DNA of 64,000 nt from Nocardiopsis sp. N85 (GCF_028882275.1 NZ_JARBUT010000002.1:186001-250000), one strand, 5' to 3'. Numbered from the stretch's first letter, positions 9,191 through 18,368 are shown. Notes: generated from the sequence alone by a model not told the origin. Translations and numbers: made by a program.

Positions 9191-9862
9191 TCAGGGCTCC
9201 GGGCGCCGTTCGGGCGGCCTGGGTTCGGGCAGTGCCCCGTAATCGACCAGGCCGGTGCTCTCCAGGAGCGTGATGTGCCGCAGGACCATGAGGATCGCGT
9301 GCTGGCAGAAGGAACGGACCAGCTCGTTGCGGGTGCCGGCGCGCACCTCCGCCAGCACGGTGAGCACGTTGCCGTGCGCGGCCCGCAGGCGATCGGCGAA
9401 CACCCGGTCCCACTCGGCGCCGGACAGTCCGGTGAGCTCGTCCATCCAGTGCTGTTGGTCCTCGCCGGGCGTGCTGGGCAACCGGACGTCGAGCCGTGCG
9501 GCGACGTCGCGGACCTGTTCGTCCATGAGGGCGTGGTCGTCGGCGATCGTCGCCCCCACCTCGCGGACCCGGGAGCTCTGGGCCCGGTCGGCGGCCTGTT
9601 GGCCCACCGGGATCTCCCACAGGCCGGCCTGACGCACCTTGATCAGCGCGTCGACGTCGGCGGGGCCGAGCGGACCGTACTCGGTGGCGCTCCAGTCGCT
9701 CCAGAACACCCCGGAGACGCTGCTGGTCCCGTTGGGGAGCACCATGAACACGGTCAACGTGGTGACCAGCAGGAATCCGACCACGCCCACGAGTTCGACG
9801 GTGTGGGGCGCTTTCCGGCGCACCCGTCGCGTCAACGGGGCGCGGCCCCGGGCGGCCGCCAC
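9191..9862 (-). CDS. membrane-anchored DUF4142 protein
   Basis: This 223-residue protein has one N-terminal membrane helix (about residues 20-42, VELVGVVGFLLVTTLTVFMV) and an outward-facing helical domain of the DUF4142 type, a ferritin-like four-helix family of unknown function. Conserved-looking segments are QAGLWEIPVGQQAADRAQSS, DDHALMDEQVRDVAARL and CQHAILMVLRHITLLE. The GTG start lies five bases after the stop of the lipoprotein gene, so the two are surely co-transcribed. The pair is divergent from the ferric-reductase-like/NuoF-like operon, suggesting a common envelope redox function (inference). Confidence 0.8.
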   Translation of the reverse strand: MAAARGRAPLTRRVRRKAPHTVELVGVVGFLLVTTLTVFMVLPNGTSSVSGVFWSDWSATEYGPLGPADVDALIKVRQAGLWEIPVGQQAADRAQSSRVREVGATIADDHALMDEQVRDVAARLDVRLPSTPGEDQQHWMDELTGLSGAEWDRVFADRLRAAHGNVLTVLAEVRAGTRNELVRSFCQHAILMVLRHITLLESTGLVDYGALPEPRPPERRPEP

Positions 9863-9867
9863 CGCCC

Positions 9868-10467
9868 TCAGCCCTCGGGGCGGCGGATGTAGGAGGACCC
9901 GCCGTATCCGTCGTCGCCGGCCGCGGCCTCGGCGGGGGTGCCCTCGGAGGTGACGGCGAACCAGGTGTCACCGACCCCCTGGCCGTTGACGTCGCCCGGG
10001 GCGGCGTCCCCGGTGTAGGTGTACAAGGGCCGGTCCCCGTAGGTGACCTGGGGGTCGCCGTCGTCGCGGGCGACCGAGCCGACGAGGTCGGCGGACAGGT
10101 CCTCGGCGATCTCGGCCGGGGCGTCGGCGTCGTCGGAGGTGCGCAACGGCACCCAATTCTGCGCGCATTCCCCCGTACACGCCGATGATTCGGCGGAGTC
10201 CTGGGTGAACAGATAGAGCGTGTTCCCGTCCCCGTCGGTGATCAGGGTGCCGAGCACATCGTTCTCCGCGGTGCCGAGTTCCGGAATGTTTTCGGTGTCC
10301 GTTTCGTGTCCACCATGGCTTTCTTCGACCTCGCCGGAGTCGTAAGGGCCACGACCGGACTCGGATTCCTGTTCTGCGGGAGCGTCGTCGGCGTCCCCTC
10401 CGCAACCGGTGGCCACGATCAAAGCCGCAGCTCCGAGCCCTATGAGATAGGCCTTGTAGCGAGTCAT
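9868..10467 (-). CDS. COG4315-type lipoprotein with two PF03640 repeats
   Basis: This 199-residue protein has a lipoprotein signal peptide ending in IVATGC-GG, so it should be anchored to the outer face of the membrane. After an acidic low-complexity linker come two secreted repeats of unknown function. The first has TLYLFTQDSAESSACTGECA with a C-x3-C pair followed by a Trp. The second has YGDRPLYTYTGDAAPGDVNG then QGVGDTWFAV. The family is widespread, and many copies sit near cytochromes or copper proteins, but no activity is proven. The start could be the ATG at 10467, the ATG at 10473 or a TTG at 10482; I chose 10467 for spacing from GGGA. It is first in an operon with the DUF4142 gene. 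Confidence 0.85.
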   Translation of the reverse strand: MTRYKAYLIGLGAAALIVATGCGGDADDAPAEQESESGRGPYDSGEVEESHGGHETDTENIPELGTAENDVLGTLITDGDGNTLYLFTQDSAESSACTGECAQNWVPLRTSDDADAPAEIAEDLSADLVGSVARDDGDPQVTYGDRPLYTYTGDAAPGDVNGQGVGDTWFAVTSEGTPAEAAAGDDGYGGSSYIRRPEG

Positions 10468-10570
10468 GGGCATCCCATCCAATGGTCGGTCACCTCAACT
10501 TTTTGCGAGAGTTACCTCTCGGTGATGGGCAAGTATGACCCGATCCGGATGAGTTCGCAGGAAAACGAGA

Positions 10571-10591
10571 TCAGATCACACTCAGATCACA
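10571..10591. repeat. tandem direct repeat TCAGATCACA in the divergent promoter
   Basis: TCAGATCACA occurs at 10571-10580 and again at 10582-10591, an 11-base period equal to one helical turn. A related CTGATCAG follows at 10596-10603. The repeats lie 104-124 bases upstream of the lipoprotein start and about 190 bases upstream of the reductase-like gene. Such phased repeats are typical of response-regulator binding sites. The rest of the 316-base gap is AT-richer than the genes and shows no coding potential. Confidence 0.45.
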
Positions 10592-10783
10592 TGCCTGATC
10601 AGCAATTTTCCGGGAGGAAAAAAAACTTCTGGCACGGAGATCCTTTCCTGAGAAGGTAAAGAAAACGGGGAAGGGTCTCCACGAAGCGCCGTTCCGGTGC
10701 TAACTTCGTCCGCTGACGGGCCCCGCGACCCCTGTGTCGCCCTCCCCCGGGGCCGCCTCTCCCCTCGTGCCCGAAGGGGCGTC

Positions 10784-11602
10784 ATGTTCGATCTCCTCCA
10801 GCGGCTTCGGGGCCACCCGGCCCCGCCCCGTGTCCGACGGCCGCTCGCCGCCCGCACCGATCGCCGGACCCGCCTCGGTCCGTGGCCGTCCCTGCTGATC
10901 GGGATCGTGGCGGCCAACACCCTGTTGGCGCTGACCGCCCCCGGTCACGCCGTGCTCCTGCGCCATGTCCAGGACCTGCTGTGGTCGTCGTCGGGGGTGC
11001 TGGCCCTGGTCGGCCTCACCGCGTCGACGGTGCTGGGTCTGGCCGCCGCCGACCGGCTCGTGGCCGCCCCCCGGACCCGGGCCCTCCTCCAGGCGGCGCA
11101 CCGCTCCGTCGCCCTGATCTCGGTGGGGTTCCTGATCGCGCACGTGGTGCTCCAGATCGCCTTCACCGGGTTGCTCCCGACGCACGCCCTACTGCCGTGG
11201 GGCGTCGATCCGGCCGTGGCCTGCGGGATCATCGCCACCGACCTCCTCCTGATCATCACCGTCACCGGGATGCTGCGCGGCAGGTTCGTCGGCGGCGCCC
11301 GCCCGTGGGCGTGGCGGCTCGTCCACGTGAGCGCCTACCTGTGCTGGCCGCTCGCCCTGGTGCACGGCCTCACCGCCGGCCGCACCGTCCCCGGGTGGGT
11401 GCTGATCTGTTACCTGCTGTGCCTGCTCGCGGTGTGCGCCGCGCTGGTCGTGCGTCTGGTCGTGACGGGGCGCCCGCACCGGACCGGGGAGGGGCGGCGC
11501 GCCGCCTCCGAACTGCTCGTCCCGCCGGCCCTGCCCGACGAAGGCGCCGTCGGTGACGAGTTGGCCTTCTGGTCGTCGCTGCGCCCCGGGGGTCGACCGT
11601 GA
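10784..11602 (+). CDS. ferric-reductase-like bis-heme transmembrane protein
   Basis: The 272-residue product has about six membrane helices. The two heme-ligand pairs of the ferric reductase/NADPH oxidase fold (PF01794-like) are visible: His106-x13-His120 in one helix and His181-x12-His194 in another, placing two stacked b hemes across the membrane. It lacks the usual C-terminal FAD/NAD(P)H domain; only a short soluble tail follows the last helix. The next gene overlaps by four bases and supplies a flavin/Fe-S protein, so I infer the pair replaces the fused enzyme. The ATG at 10784 has AGGGG about six bases upstream; an earlier in-frame start at 10697 adds an unlikely Arg/Pro-rich leader. Confidence 0.85.
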   Translation: MFDLLQRLRGHPAPPRVRRPLAARTDRRTRLGPWPSLLIGIVAANTLLALTAPGHAVLLRHVQDLLWSSSGVLALVGLTASTVLGLAAADRLVAAPRTRALLQAAHRSVALISVGFLIAHVVLQIAFTGLLPTHALLPWGVDPAVACGIIATDLLLIITVTGMLRGRFVGGARPWAWRLVHVSAYLCWPLALVHGLTAGRTVPGWVLICYLLCLLAVCAALVVRLVVTGRPHRTGEGRRAASELLVPPALPDEGAVGDELAFWSSLRPGGRP

Positions 11603-13068
11603 ACCGGACGCGCACCCTGACCCTCGGCGAACCCCGGCTCACCCGGGGACTGGACCACCATCGCCGAGTGGCCCACGGGACCCATGTGGACCTGCACGGA
11701 CCGCTGCCGGATCTGGCCGTCGACGAGCTCATCACCCTGGCGGGGCTGGGCGGACTGCGCGGGCGCGGGGGCGCGGGCTTCCCGTTCGCGCGCAAGCTGC
11801 GGGCGGTGCAGACGGCGGTGGCGCGCCGACAGTGCGGGCCCCGGGTCGTGGTCAACGCCGCCGAGGGCGAACCGGGGAGCGCCAAGGACCGGATGCTGCT
11901 CACCCGGGTCCCCCACCTGGTCCTGGACGGGGCCGAACTGGCGGCGCGGGCCCTGGGCTCGCCCCAGGTGGTCATCGGGATCGCCGACCGCGGGACCCGG
12001 CGCTCGGACGTCGACCCGGTCGGGGAGTCGCTGCGGGAGGCGGTGGCCGAACGCCGGTCCGCCACGGCGTTCCGGGTGGTGCGGATGCCGCACCGGTTCG
12101 TCTCCGGGCAGGCGGGCGCCCTCGTGGAGGGGATCAACGGCCGAACGCCGCTGCCACCGGGCAGTCCGCGCCGGACGAGCGAGAACGGGGTGGGCGGACT
12201 GCCGACCCTGCTCTCCAACGCCGAGACCTACGCCCACCTGGCCCTGCTCGCCGCGGGCGGGGCCGACGCCTACGCCGCCGTGGGCACCCCCGACCAGCCC
12301 GGAACGGTGCTGCTCACCGTCGGCGGGGACACCGTCGTGGAGGCCCCGGCCGGCACACCGCTCGTCCACGTGCTGGGGGTGTGCGGGTCACCGCCCGCGC
12401 AGGCCGTACTGGTCGGCGGATACCACGGGGCGTGGCTGGCCCCGCCCGCCGTGGCCCGGGCCCGGCTGTCCAGGGCGGGGTTGGCCGAGGTCGGCGGCAC
12501 GCTGGGGGCGGGCATCGTGCTGCCGCTGGCCGAGAACGTCTGCCCGCTGGGCGAGACGGCCAGGACACTGCGGTACCTGGCCCGGGAGAGCGCAGGGCAG
12601 TGCGGGCCGTGCGTGCGCGGGCTGCCCGCGCTGGCGGACGCGTTCCTCGCCCTCATCGGCGGGGAGGGCGACCCGGGTGCGGTGGAGGCGGCGGCGGGCA
12701 TCGGCGAGGGCAAGGGGGCCTGCGCCCACCCGGACGGCGCCGCCGTGTTCGCCCGCAGCGCGCTGCGGGCGTTCGCCTCCGACGTGTCCGCGCACGCGTG
12801 GGGCGGGGGGTGCGGCCGACCGGTGCGCGGTGCGCTGCCGCTGCCCGACGGGCCCGCGGACCGGTACGCCCGGTTGTCCGTGGACTGGTCGCGTTGCGAC
12901 GGCCACGGCCTGTGCGCGGAGCTGCTGCCGGAACTGGTCCGGTTGGACGCCAACGGGTTCCCGGAGGACCCGGACCTGCCCGTCCCGGCCTCGTGGGAGG
13001 CGGACGCGGACCGGGCCGTGCGCATGTGCCCGGCCCTGGCCCTGCGCATGAGCGTTCCCGAGGCTTGA
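11599..13068 (+). CDS. NuoF-like FMN/Fe-S oxidoreductase fused to a 3Fe-4S-type ferredoxin
   Basis: This 489-residue soluble protein resembles the NADH-binding subunit NuoF. The glycine-rich FMN loop is RGRGGAGFPFARKL (about 54-67), with NAAEGEPGSAKDR (86-98) and NGVGGLPTLLSNAET (196-210). The cluster region reads ESAGQCGPCVRG with Cys335 and Cys338, and GACAHPDG with Cys375. The first of the four N3 cysteines of canonical NuoF is Ala332. A C-terminal ferredoxin domain (about 425-489) has Cys433-x5-Cys439 and Cys477-Pro. The GTG start overlaps the upstream stop (GTGA), so translation is coupled to the bis-heme membrane protein. I infer NAD(P)H-to-heme electron transfer. It is not part of a nuo operon. 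Confidence 0.87.
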   Translation: MNRTRTLTLGEPRLTRGLDHHRRVAHGTHVDLHGPLPDLAVDELITLAGLGGLRGRGGAGFPFARKLRAVQTAVARRQCGPRVVVNAAEGEPGSAKDRMLLTRVPHLVLDGAELAARALGSPQVVIGIADRGTRRSDVDPVGESLREAVAERRSATAFRVVRMPHRFVSGQAGALVEGINGRTPLPPGSPRRTSENGVGGLPTLLSNAETYAHLALLAAGGADAYAAVGTPDQPGTVLLTVGGDTVVEAPAGTPLVHVLGVCGSPPAQAVLVGGYHGAWLAPPAVARARLSRAGLAEVGGTLGAGIVLPLAENVCPLGETARTLRYLARESAGQCGPCVRGLPALADAFLALIGGEGDPGAVEAAAGIGEGKGACAHPDGAAVFARSALRAFASDVSAHAWGGGCGRPVRGALPLPDGPADRYARLSVDWSRCDGHGLCAELLPELVRLDANGFPEDPDLPVPASWEADADRAVRMCPALALRMSVPEA

Positions 13069-13174
13069 GGCGCGGGCGCCCCCGGGGGACCCGCACCCGG
13101 CGGAGGAGAGGTCTTCGGGGGAGGTATCGCCGGCCTCCGGGGGCGGAGGCGGACGGAGGTCCGGAAGAGTGCGG

Positions 13175-14086
13175 CTAGCGCAGTATGGCGACGGGCCCCC
13201 GGGCGCCGTGGAGCACCGAGTGACTGACCGATCCGAGCAGGAGGCCGCGGAACCCGCCCCGGCCGCGGGAGCCCACCACGATGAGGTCGGCCGGGGTGGC
13301 CTCCTCCAGCAGGGCCACCACCGGGTGGGCGCGGACCACCCGGCTGTGGACCGTGACCTCCGGGTGGCGCAGGCGGGGGTCGGAGAGTTCCTCGGCCAAG
13401 GACTGGCGGGCGGCCTCGGCGGCGGTGTTGTCGTCGAACAGTTCGGGTGGGATCGGCCCGGTGGCGGCGGCGAAGGCCACCAGGGGCTGCCAGGCGCTCA
13501 CCGCGACGAGCTCGGTATCGGCGAAGGCCGCCTGGGCGAACGCGAACTCGACGGCTCGGCGGCTGGGCTCGGAGCCGTCGATACCGACGATGACCCGGCC
13601 CCGGACACCGTGCGCGGCGGCGTGCTCGTGCGGCAGCACCACCACGGGCACGGGGGAGCGGGCCGCCAGTTCGATGCCGACCGAGCCGACGAAGGCGGCG
13701 ACGATCCCGCGCAGTCCGCGCGAGCCCACCACCACGGCGGCCGCCCCCTCCCCCGCGGCCTCGACCAGGAGGGCCTCGACGGGGCGGGCGTACGACAGGC
13801 GGGTCTCCACCCGCAGTTCGGGGAAGAGCCGGGAGATCCAGTCGGCGGCGTAGGCGAGCAGGCGCTCGGCGTCGCCGGTGTCGGTCTCGTCCGGAGGGGC
13901 CACGGGGTCGACCCGGGTGTGCGCTCCGAACACGCCGACCGAGGTCAGGGCCCCCGCGGCGGCCACGATCCGCACTCCCAACCCGCGCAGCGCCGCCTGC
14001 TGTGCCGCCCATTCCAGCGCGTGGCGGCTGGAATCGGTACCGTCGACCCCCACGATCAGCCAACGTGTCGTGGTCGGATCGTCCAT
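13175..14086 (-). CDS. tandem universal stress protein
   Basis: The 303-residue protein contains two complete UspA domains (about 1-150 and 155-303). Each ends in the ATP-binding G-x2-G-x9-GS pattern: VVVGSRGLRGIVAAFVGSVG in the first half and VVGSRGRGGFRGLLLGSVSH in the second. The N-terminal strands WLIVGVDGTDSSRHALEWA and RVIVGIDGSEPSRRAVEFA are the paired nucleotide-site entries. The ATG at 14086 has AAGGAG eight bases upstream. It probably acts in the cytosol in dormancy, hypoxia or redox stress, consistent with neighbours of redox type, but the role is not shown. It is convergent with the NuoF-like gene. Confidence 0.92.
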   Translation of the reverse strand: MDDPTTTRWLIVGVDGTDSSRHALEWAAQQAALRGLGVRIVAAAGALTSVGVFGAHTRVDPVAPPDETDTGDAERLLAYAADWISRLFPELRVETRLSYARPVEALLVEAAGEGAAAVVVGSRGLRGIVAAFVGSVGIELAARSPVPVVVLPHEHAAAHGVRGRVIVGIDGSEPSRRAVEFAFAQAAFADTELVAVSAWQPLVAFAAATGPIPPELFDDNTAAEAARQSLAEELSDPRLRHPEVTVHSRVVRAHPVVALLEEATPADLIVVGSRGRGGFRGLLLGSVSHSVLHGARGPVAILR

Positions 14087-14325
14087 CGCGTGCGCTCCTT
14101 CATCGGTTGAACCGTCGTCCGCCTCCGTCACTGCATGATGCCGCGCGCAGGCGCATCCGCGCATAACGGTGCCGCCGCGAGTTGGCCGCCACGGGGTCAC
14201 CCGGCGGGTGAAGGAGCGCCGGTCGGGGCATAAGGCCCCGGAACGGACCGGTGTGACCGGATGCGCTCACAGCCTCTCCGTCCGAGAGTCGATGATGGGG
14301 ATCGCAGGTGAGAACGGAGGGTGCG

Positions 14326-15039
14326 ATGTCTTACTCGGGACATTGGCACTGGGACTACAGGGACGGTCGTGTCGCCGCGGTGGCCGCCGCCATCGTGTAC
14401 AGCATGTGGACCCTGGAGATCGTGCTGCCGGGCGGGGGCGGCGGCGTGCAGGGCGCCCTGGCCGATCCGGACTCGGCGTTCGGCCGCTTCCTCGACAGCG
14501 CCCATCGCACGGGCTCGATCCTGGTGGTGCTCGCGGCCGGCCTGGGTCTGACCCTGGGAGCGCGGGAGACGAACCGCCGACCGGCGGTGTCGTGGTGGGC
14601 GATGGCGGTGTTCGGCACCGCCTCGTTCGTCGCCTCGCTGCTCCCGGGACGGTGCGTGGTCTCCACCGACGTCGCCTGCGCGTCGGAGTCCCTGGCCGAG
14701 GGCGTGGGCGGGGCCACCGCGGCCCAGTCGGTCATCGCCACCGTGACGATCCTGGCCGCGCTGGTAGGCGTCGTCTCCCTGGCGGTGAACCGCCGCCGGG
14801 CGGGCGACTCCGCGTGGGTGTGGGTGGCGGTGCTCGCCGTCCTCCAGGCGCTGGCGGCCGTCGCCGTGCTCGCCCTGGCCGTCCGGGTCTCCGGCGGCGA
14901 CGGGAACCCGGGCGTCGCGCTCGGCTTCCTGGAGCGGGCGCACCTGGTCACGGTCGCCCTGTGGCTGCTGACCGCCGGTGTCCTGCCCGGCCCCTGGAAA
15001 CGTGCCGGCACCGCTCACCGCACCTCCGTCAGCCGCTGA
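14326..15039 (+). CDS. DUF998-like six-helix membrane protein
   Basis: This 237-residue integral membrane protein has about six predicted helices: a first near residues 16-34, then LVVLAAGLGLTLG, WAMAVFGTASFVASLL, ATVTILAALVGVVSLA, VWVAVLAVLQALAAVAVLAL and LVTVALWLLTAGVL. Topology and spacing resemble DUF998 proteins, which have no known function. Start ATG 14326 is chosen because GGAGGG ends five bases before it; a GTG at 14308 is in frame. The 3' end overlaps the convergent helD gene by 11 bases. Loops lack recognisable catalytic motifs, although a small His/Trp-rich N-terminus (GHWHWDY) could bind metal. Confidence 0.65.
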   Translation: MSYSGHWHWDYRDGRVAAVAAAIVYSMWTLEIVLPGGGGGVQGALADPDSAFGRFLDSAHRTGSILVVLAAGLGLTLGARETNRRPAVSWWAMAVFGTASFVASLLPGRCVVSTDVACASESLAEGVGGATAAQSVIATVTILAALVGVVSLAVNRRRAGDSAWVWVAVLAVLQALAAVAVLALAVRVSGGDGNPGVALGFLERAHLVTVALWLLTAGVLPGPWKRAGTAHRTSVSR

Positions 15040-17176
15040 CCTCCTCGTCGGTGAGGTCGGCGGGGAGCGGGCGGGCGTGGACCACGTGGAGGGTGCTGAC
15101 GGCGCGGGTGAGGACGACGTAGAGGCGGTTGAGGCCGCGCTCCTCGGCCTCGGCGATGGCGGCGGGCTCGGCGACCACGACCGCGTCGAACTCCAGGCCC
15201 TTGGCCAGACCCGCCGGGACGGCGACCAGGCGGGCGGCGTCCAGGCCGGTCCCGTCGTCCAGCAGCGGCACCCGCAGGCCTTCGGCCTCCAGTTCCCCCA
15301 ACAGCGCGGGCAGGTGGGCGTCGGCGGCGATGAGACCCACCGAGCCCTCGCCCGCCAGGGCGGTCCGGCAGGCCGCGGCCACCGCCGGGGCCAGACCGTC
15401 GGCGGCCGGGATCACCCGTAGAGAGCCCGGGGCGCGGCGGACCGCGACGGGCGCGCCCAGGCCGGCGGCGATGCGCGGGAGGAGCCGGGCGGCGAAGTCG
15501 ATGATCTGGGCGGGCACCCGGTAACCCCGGTCCAGGACGCTCAGGTGTCCGGTGGGTTTGCCCAGGTGTTCCAGGAGGGTGGACCAGGTGCGGGCGGCCG
15601 AGGGGCTGGTGCCCTGCGCGATGTCGCCCAGTACGGTGAGCGATCCCGATTCGCAGCGGCGGCCGACGGACCGGCACTGCATGGGGCTGAGGTCCTGCGC
15701 CTCGTCGACGACGATGTGCCCCAGCCCCGCCGGGCGGTCGATGAGCGCGGCGGCCTCGTCGATGAGGGCGAGGTCCTCCTCCGACCAGCGGGCCGACCTG
15801 GGTCCGCGCGGCCTCCCCGGCAGGAGGACGGCGGCACGCTCTTCGGCGGTGAGCAGCCCGTCGGCGGCGCGGGCCAGCCGTTCGGGGTCGGTGAGCAGGC
15901 CGAGCACCAGTGAGAGCGGGTCCCTCTTGGGCCACAGTGCGGTGACCATGGAGCGCACCGCGGGGTCGCGGCGGACCTGTTCGTGGGTGCGGTCGTCGCA
16001 GACCTCCCCCTCGGACTCCATGAGGGAGAGCACGGCGTGGGCGATGCGGTGGGACAGCAGGTCGCGCCCGGAGCCGTAGGCGACGCCGCGGCCGGCGAGT
16101 TCGTCCAGGAGGGGGCGCAGGTCCTCCGGGTAGAGCCGCCACCGGCGCGAACCGCGACGGACCATGAGGGTCTCGGTGGGTTCGCGCAGGTGCGACCAGA
16201 GGTCGCGGCGGAGCACCTCGGCCATGCGGACGTCGCCCTTGACCCGGGCGGCGAAGGGTTCCTCGACCCGGCGCACCCATCCGGCGGCGGGCCGCGAGCG
16301 TTCCGGCAGACCGGCGGCGAGCAGGTCGACGATGGTCGTCTGGGTGACGTCGACCTCGCCCAGCGCGGGCAGCACGTCGCGGATGTAGGACAGGAACGAC
16401 CGGTTCGGCCCGATGATCGCCACTCCGGCGCGGGACAGGCGCTCGCGTTCGGTGTAGAGCAGGAACGCGATGCGGTGCAGGCCCACCGCGGTCTTGCCGG
16501 TGCCCGGCGCCCCCTGCACGCACAGGGTGGTGCCCAGGGGGGCGCGGACCAGGTCGTCCTGTTCGGGCTGGATGGTGGCGACGATGTCGCGCATGGGCCC
16601 GGTGCGGGGACGTTCGATCTCGGCGGCCAGCAGGTCGCCCGTCCGGTCGTCGGCTTCGGGCGCACCCACGAGGTGCTCGTCCTCGAAGGCGGTGAGCACC
16701 ACCTCGGGGTCGGCACGGGGCCCGTTGTCGATGGTGGTGAACCCGTAGCGGCGACGGATCCGCACGCTCATCGGGTCGGTGGGCGAGGCCCGGTAGTAGG
16801 CGACGCACAGCGGCGCCCGCCAGTCCAGGACCAGGGGCCGGCCTGCCGGGTCGTGGACGTGTCGGCGGCCGATGTGCACGCGGTCGGGATCCGACCCCGC
16901 GTCCTCGTCGACGAAGACGGTACCGGGGTCGAAGTCGAGACGGCCGAAGAACAGCGGCGCACCGGGGACGTCGGCCAGGGCGGCCAACCGGCGCTGCCGG
17001 CCGCGGGTGAGGGCGGCGTTGGCGACCTTGTCGGTGAAGACGTCACCGAGCATCAGATCGGTGTCCTCGACCTCTTCGCGCATCAGGCGCAGGGCTTCGC
17101 GGGCGGCGTCGAGCGCGGAGCGTTCGGCGGCCAGCTCGGGGTCGAGGGGCGTGGTGGTGGGATCGGTCGTGGTCAT
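15029..17176 (-). CDS. helD: HelD-like RNA polymerase-associated ATPase/helicase
   Basis: The 715-residue protein is a UvrD/Rep-type superfamily 1 ATPase of the HelD family, which pulls DNA and RNA off stalled RNA polymerase so that it can be recycled. Visible are a helical N-terminus (about 10-60), the nucleotide site GAPGTGKTAVGLHR (Walker A), VVDEAQDLSPMQ (motif II), GDIAQGT, and the late motif KGLEFDAVVVAE followed by LNRLYVVLTRA. Length fits actinobacterial HelD. The related HelR group gives rifamycin resistance and is usually preceded by a rifamycin-associated palindrome; I see none in the 250 bases upstream. Start ATG 17176 has GAGG about eight bases before it; the frame is open to 17287 without a better start. 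Confidence 0.9.
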   Translation of the reverse strand: MTTTDPTTTPLDPELAAERSALDAAREALRLMREEVEDTDLMLGDVFTDKVANAALTRGRQRRLAALADVPGAPLFFGRLDFDPGTVFVDEDAGSDPDRVHIGRRHVHDPAGRPLVLDWRAPLCVAYYRASPTDPMSVRIRRRYGFTTIDNGPRADPEVVLTAFEDEHLVGAPEADDRTGDLLAAEIERPRTGPMRDIVATIQPEQDDLVRAPLGTTLCVQGAPGTGKTAVGLHRIAFLLYTERERLSRAGVAIIGPNRSFLSYIRDVLPALGEVDVTQTTIVDLLAAGLPERSRPAAGWVRRVEEPFAARVKGDVRMAEVLRRDLWSHLREPTETLMVRRGSRRWRLYPEDLRPLLDELAGRGVAYGSGRDLLSHRIAHAVLSLMESEGEVCDDRTHEQVRRDPAVRSMVTALWPKRDPLSLVLGLLTDPERLARAADGLLTAEERAAVLLPGRPRGPRSARWSEEDLALIDEAAALIDRPAGLGHIVVDEAQDLSPMQCRSVGRRCESGSLTVLGDIAQGTSPSAARTWSTLLEHLGKPTGHLSVLDRGYRVPAQIIDFAARLLPRIAAGLGAPVAVRRAPGSLRVIPAADGLAPAVAAACRTALAGEGSVGLIAADAHLPALLGELEAEGLRVPLLDDGTGLDAARLVAVPAGLAKGLEFDAVVVAEPAAIAEAEERGLNRLYVVLTRAVSTLHVVHARPLPADLTDEEVSG

Positions 17177-17423
17177 GACGGACCTCGGGAGGGCTCGGCG
17201 GGACGGGCAGGGCACGGCCTCGCGCGTGCGCGGGTCCCGCCCCGGTCGCCCTGGGGCCCGGTTCGTTCCGATCCTCGTGAAGCGCACGGCGTCCCCTGGG
17301 GGTGGCCGTGGAAGGGACCCAGCTTAGGGCATGACCGACGGACGCGTTCACGCTCGTCGCCGCGCTCGGCGGACGCCCGCGGCGCGGCCGGTCCTTCGCG
17401 CGACGCCCGGCGCGTCGAACGTC

Positions 17424-18368
17424 TCAGGTCTTGCGCAGTCGGACCCGGCTGACCCGGTGGTCGTCGCCCTTGTAGAGGACGAGGGTGGCCCGCCCCCGGC
17501 TGGGTCGGATGTTCTCGACGAGGTTGATCTCGTTGATGGTGCGCCAGGTGTTGGCCGCGAACTCCAGGGCCTCCTCCTCGCGCAGGGTGGTGGCCATGTG
17601 GTGGAAGTAGGAGCGCGGGTCGGAGAAGGCGGTGCGCCGCAGTTCCCGGAACCGGTCCAGGTACCAGTTGCGGATGTTGTCGACCTTGGCGTCGACGTAG
17701 ATCGAGAAGTCGAAGAAGTCGGAGACGGCCAGTCGGCCGGCGGTGGCGGGCTGAAGGACGTTGATGCCCTCGACGATGAGGATGTCGGGGCGGTGCACGG
17801 TCTGTCGCTCGCCGGGGACGACGTCGTAGGACAGGTGTGAGTAGACGGGGATGTCGATGCGGTCCGCGCCGGCCTTCATCTCGGAGACGAAGCGGACCAG
17901 GGAGCGCCGGTCGTAGCTCTCGGGGAAGCCCTTGCGGCGCATGAGGCCGCGTGTCTCCAGCACCGCGTTGGGGTGGAGGAAGTTGTCCGTGCTGACCAGT
18001 TCGACGTCGGGGTGGTTGGGCCACTGGGCGAGCAGGGAGCGCAGGAGCCGCGCGGTGGTGGACTTGCCGACCGCGACGCTGCCGGCGACGCCGATGATGA
18101 ACGGCGAGGGGCGGTCGCTCTCCCCCAGGAAGCCGCGCACGGCGGCGTGCCGCTGCTGGGTGGCGGCGACGTAGAGGTTGAGCAGCCGGGACAGCGGCAG
18201 GTAGATGTCCCGCACGTCCTCCAGGGACGTGGGGTCGGTGGTACCTCGGAGCCGGGCGAGTTCGGCCTCGGTCAAGGACAGCGGTGTGGAGGCCCGCAAG
18301 GCCGCCCAGGCCCCCCGGTCCAGTTCCACGTACGGCGTCGAGAAGCCGTTCTTCGTCGCGTGAGACAC
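17424..18368 (-). CDS. coaA: type I pantothenate kinase
   Basis: CoaA phosphorylates pantothenate, the controlling step of coenzyme A synthesis in the cytosol. The 314-residue protein begins [18 protein letters not shown] and holds the P-loop [17 protein letters not shown] (about residues 92-108), then [16 protein letters not shown] and [10 protein letters not shown], all typical of bacterial type I kinases. The ATP/feedback-site segment [15 protein letters not shown] is also present. Start is a GTG with AGGGTGG about 8-10 bases upstream. It is a single gene divergent from glmS across a 293-base promoter region. Confidence 0.97.
   Translation of the reverse strand: MSHATKNGFSTPYVELDRGAWAALRASTPLSLTEAELARLRGTTDPTSLEDVRDIYLPLSRLLNLYVAATQQRHAAVRGFLGESDRPSPFIIGVAGSVAVGKSTTARLLRSLLAQWPNHPDVELVSTDNFLHPNAVLETRGLMRRKGFPESYDRRSLVRFVSEMKAGADRIDIPVYSHLSYDVVPGERQTVHRPDILIVEGINVLQPATAGRLAVSDFFDFSIYVDAKVDNIRNWYLDRFRELRRTAFSDPRSYFHHMATTLREEEALEFAANTWRTINEINLVENIRPSRGRATLVLYKGDDHRVSRVRLRKT

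Noticed and set aside
17177..17423. Rifamycin-associated palindrome that would mark the ATPase as HelR
   Set aside because: No such palindrome is visible upstream, so I call it HelD-like only.
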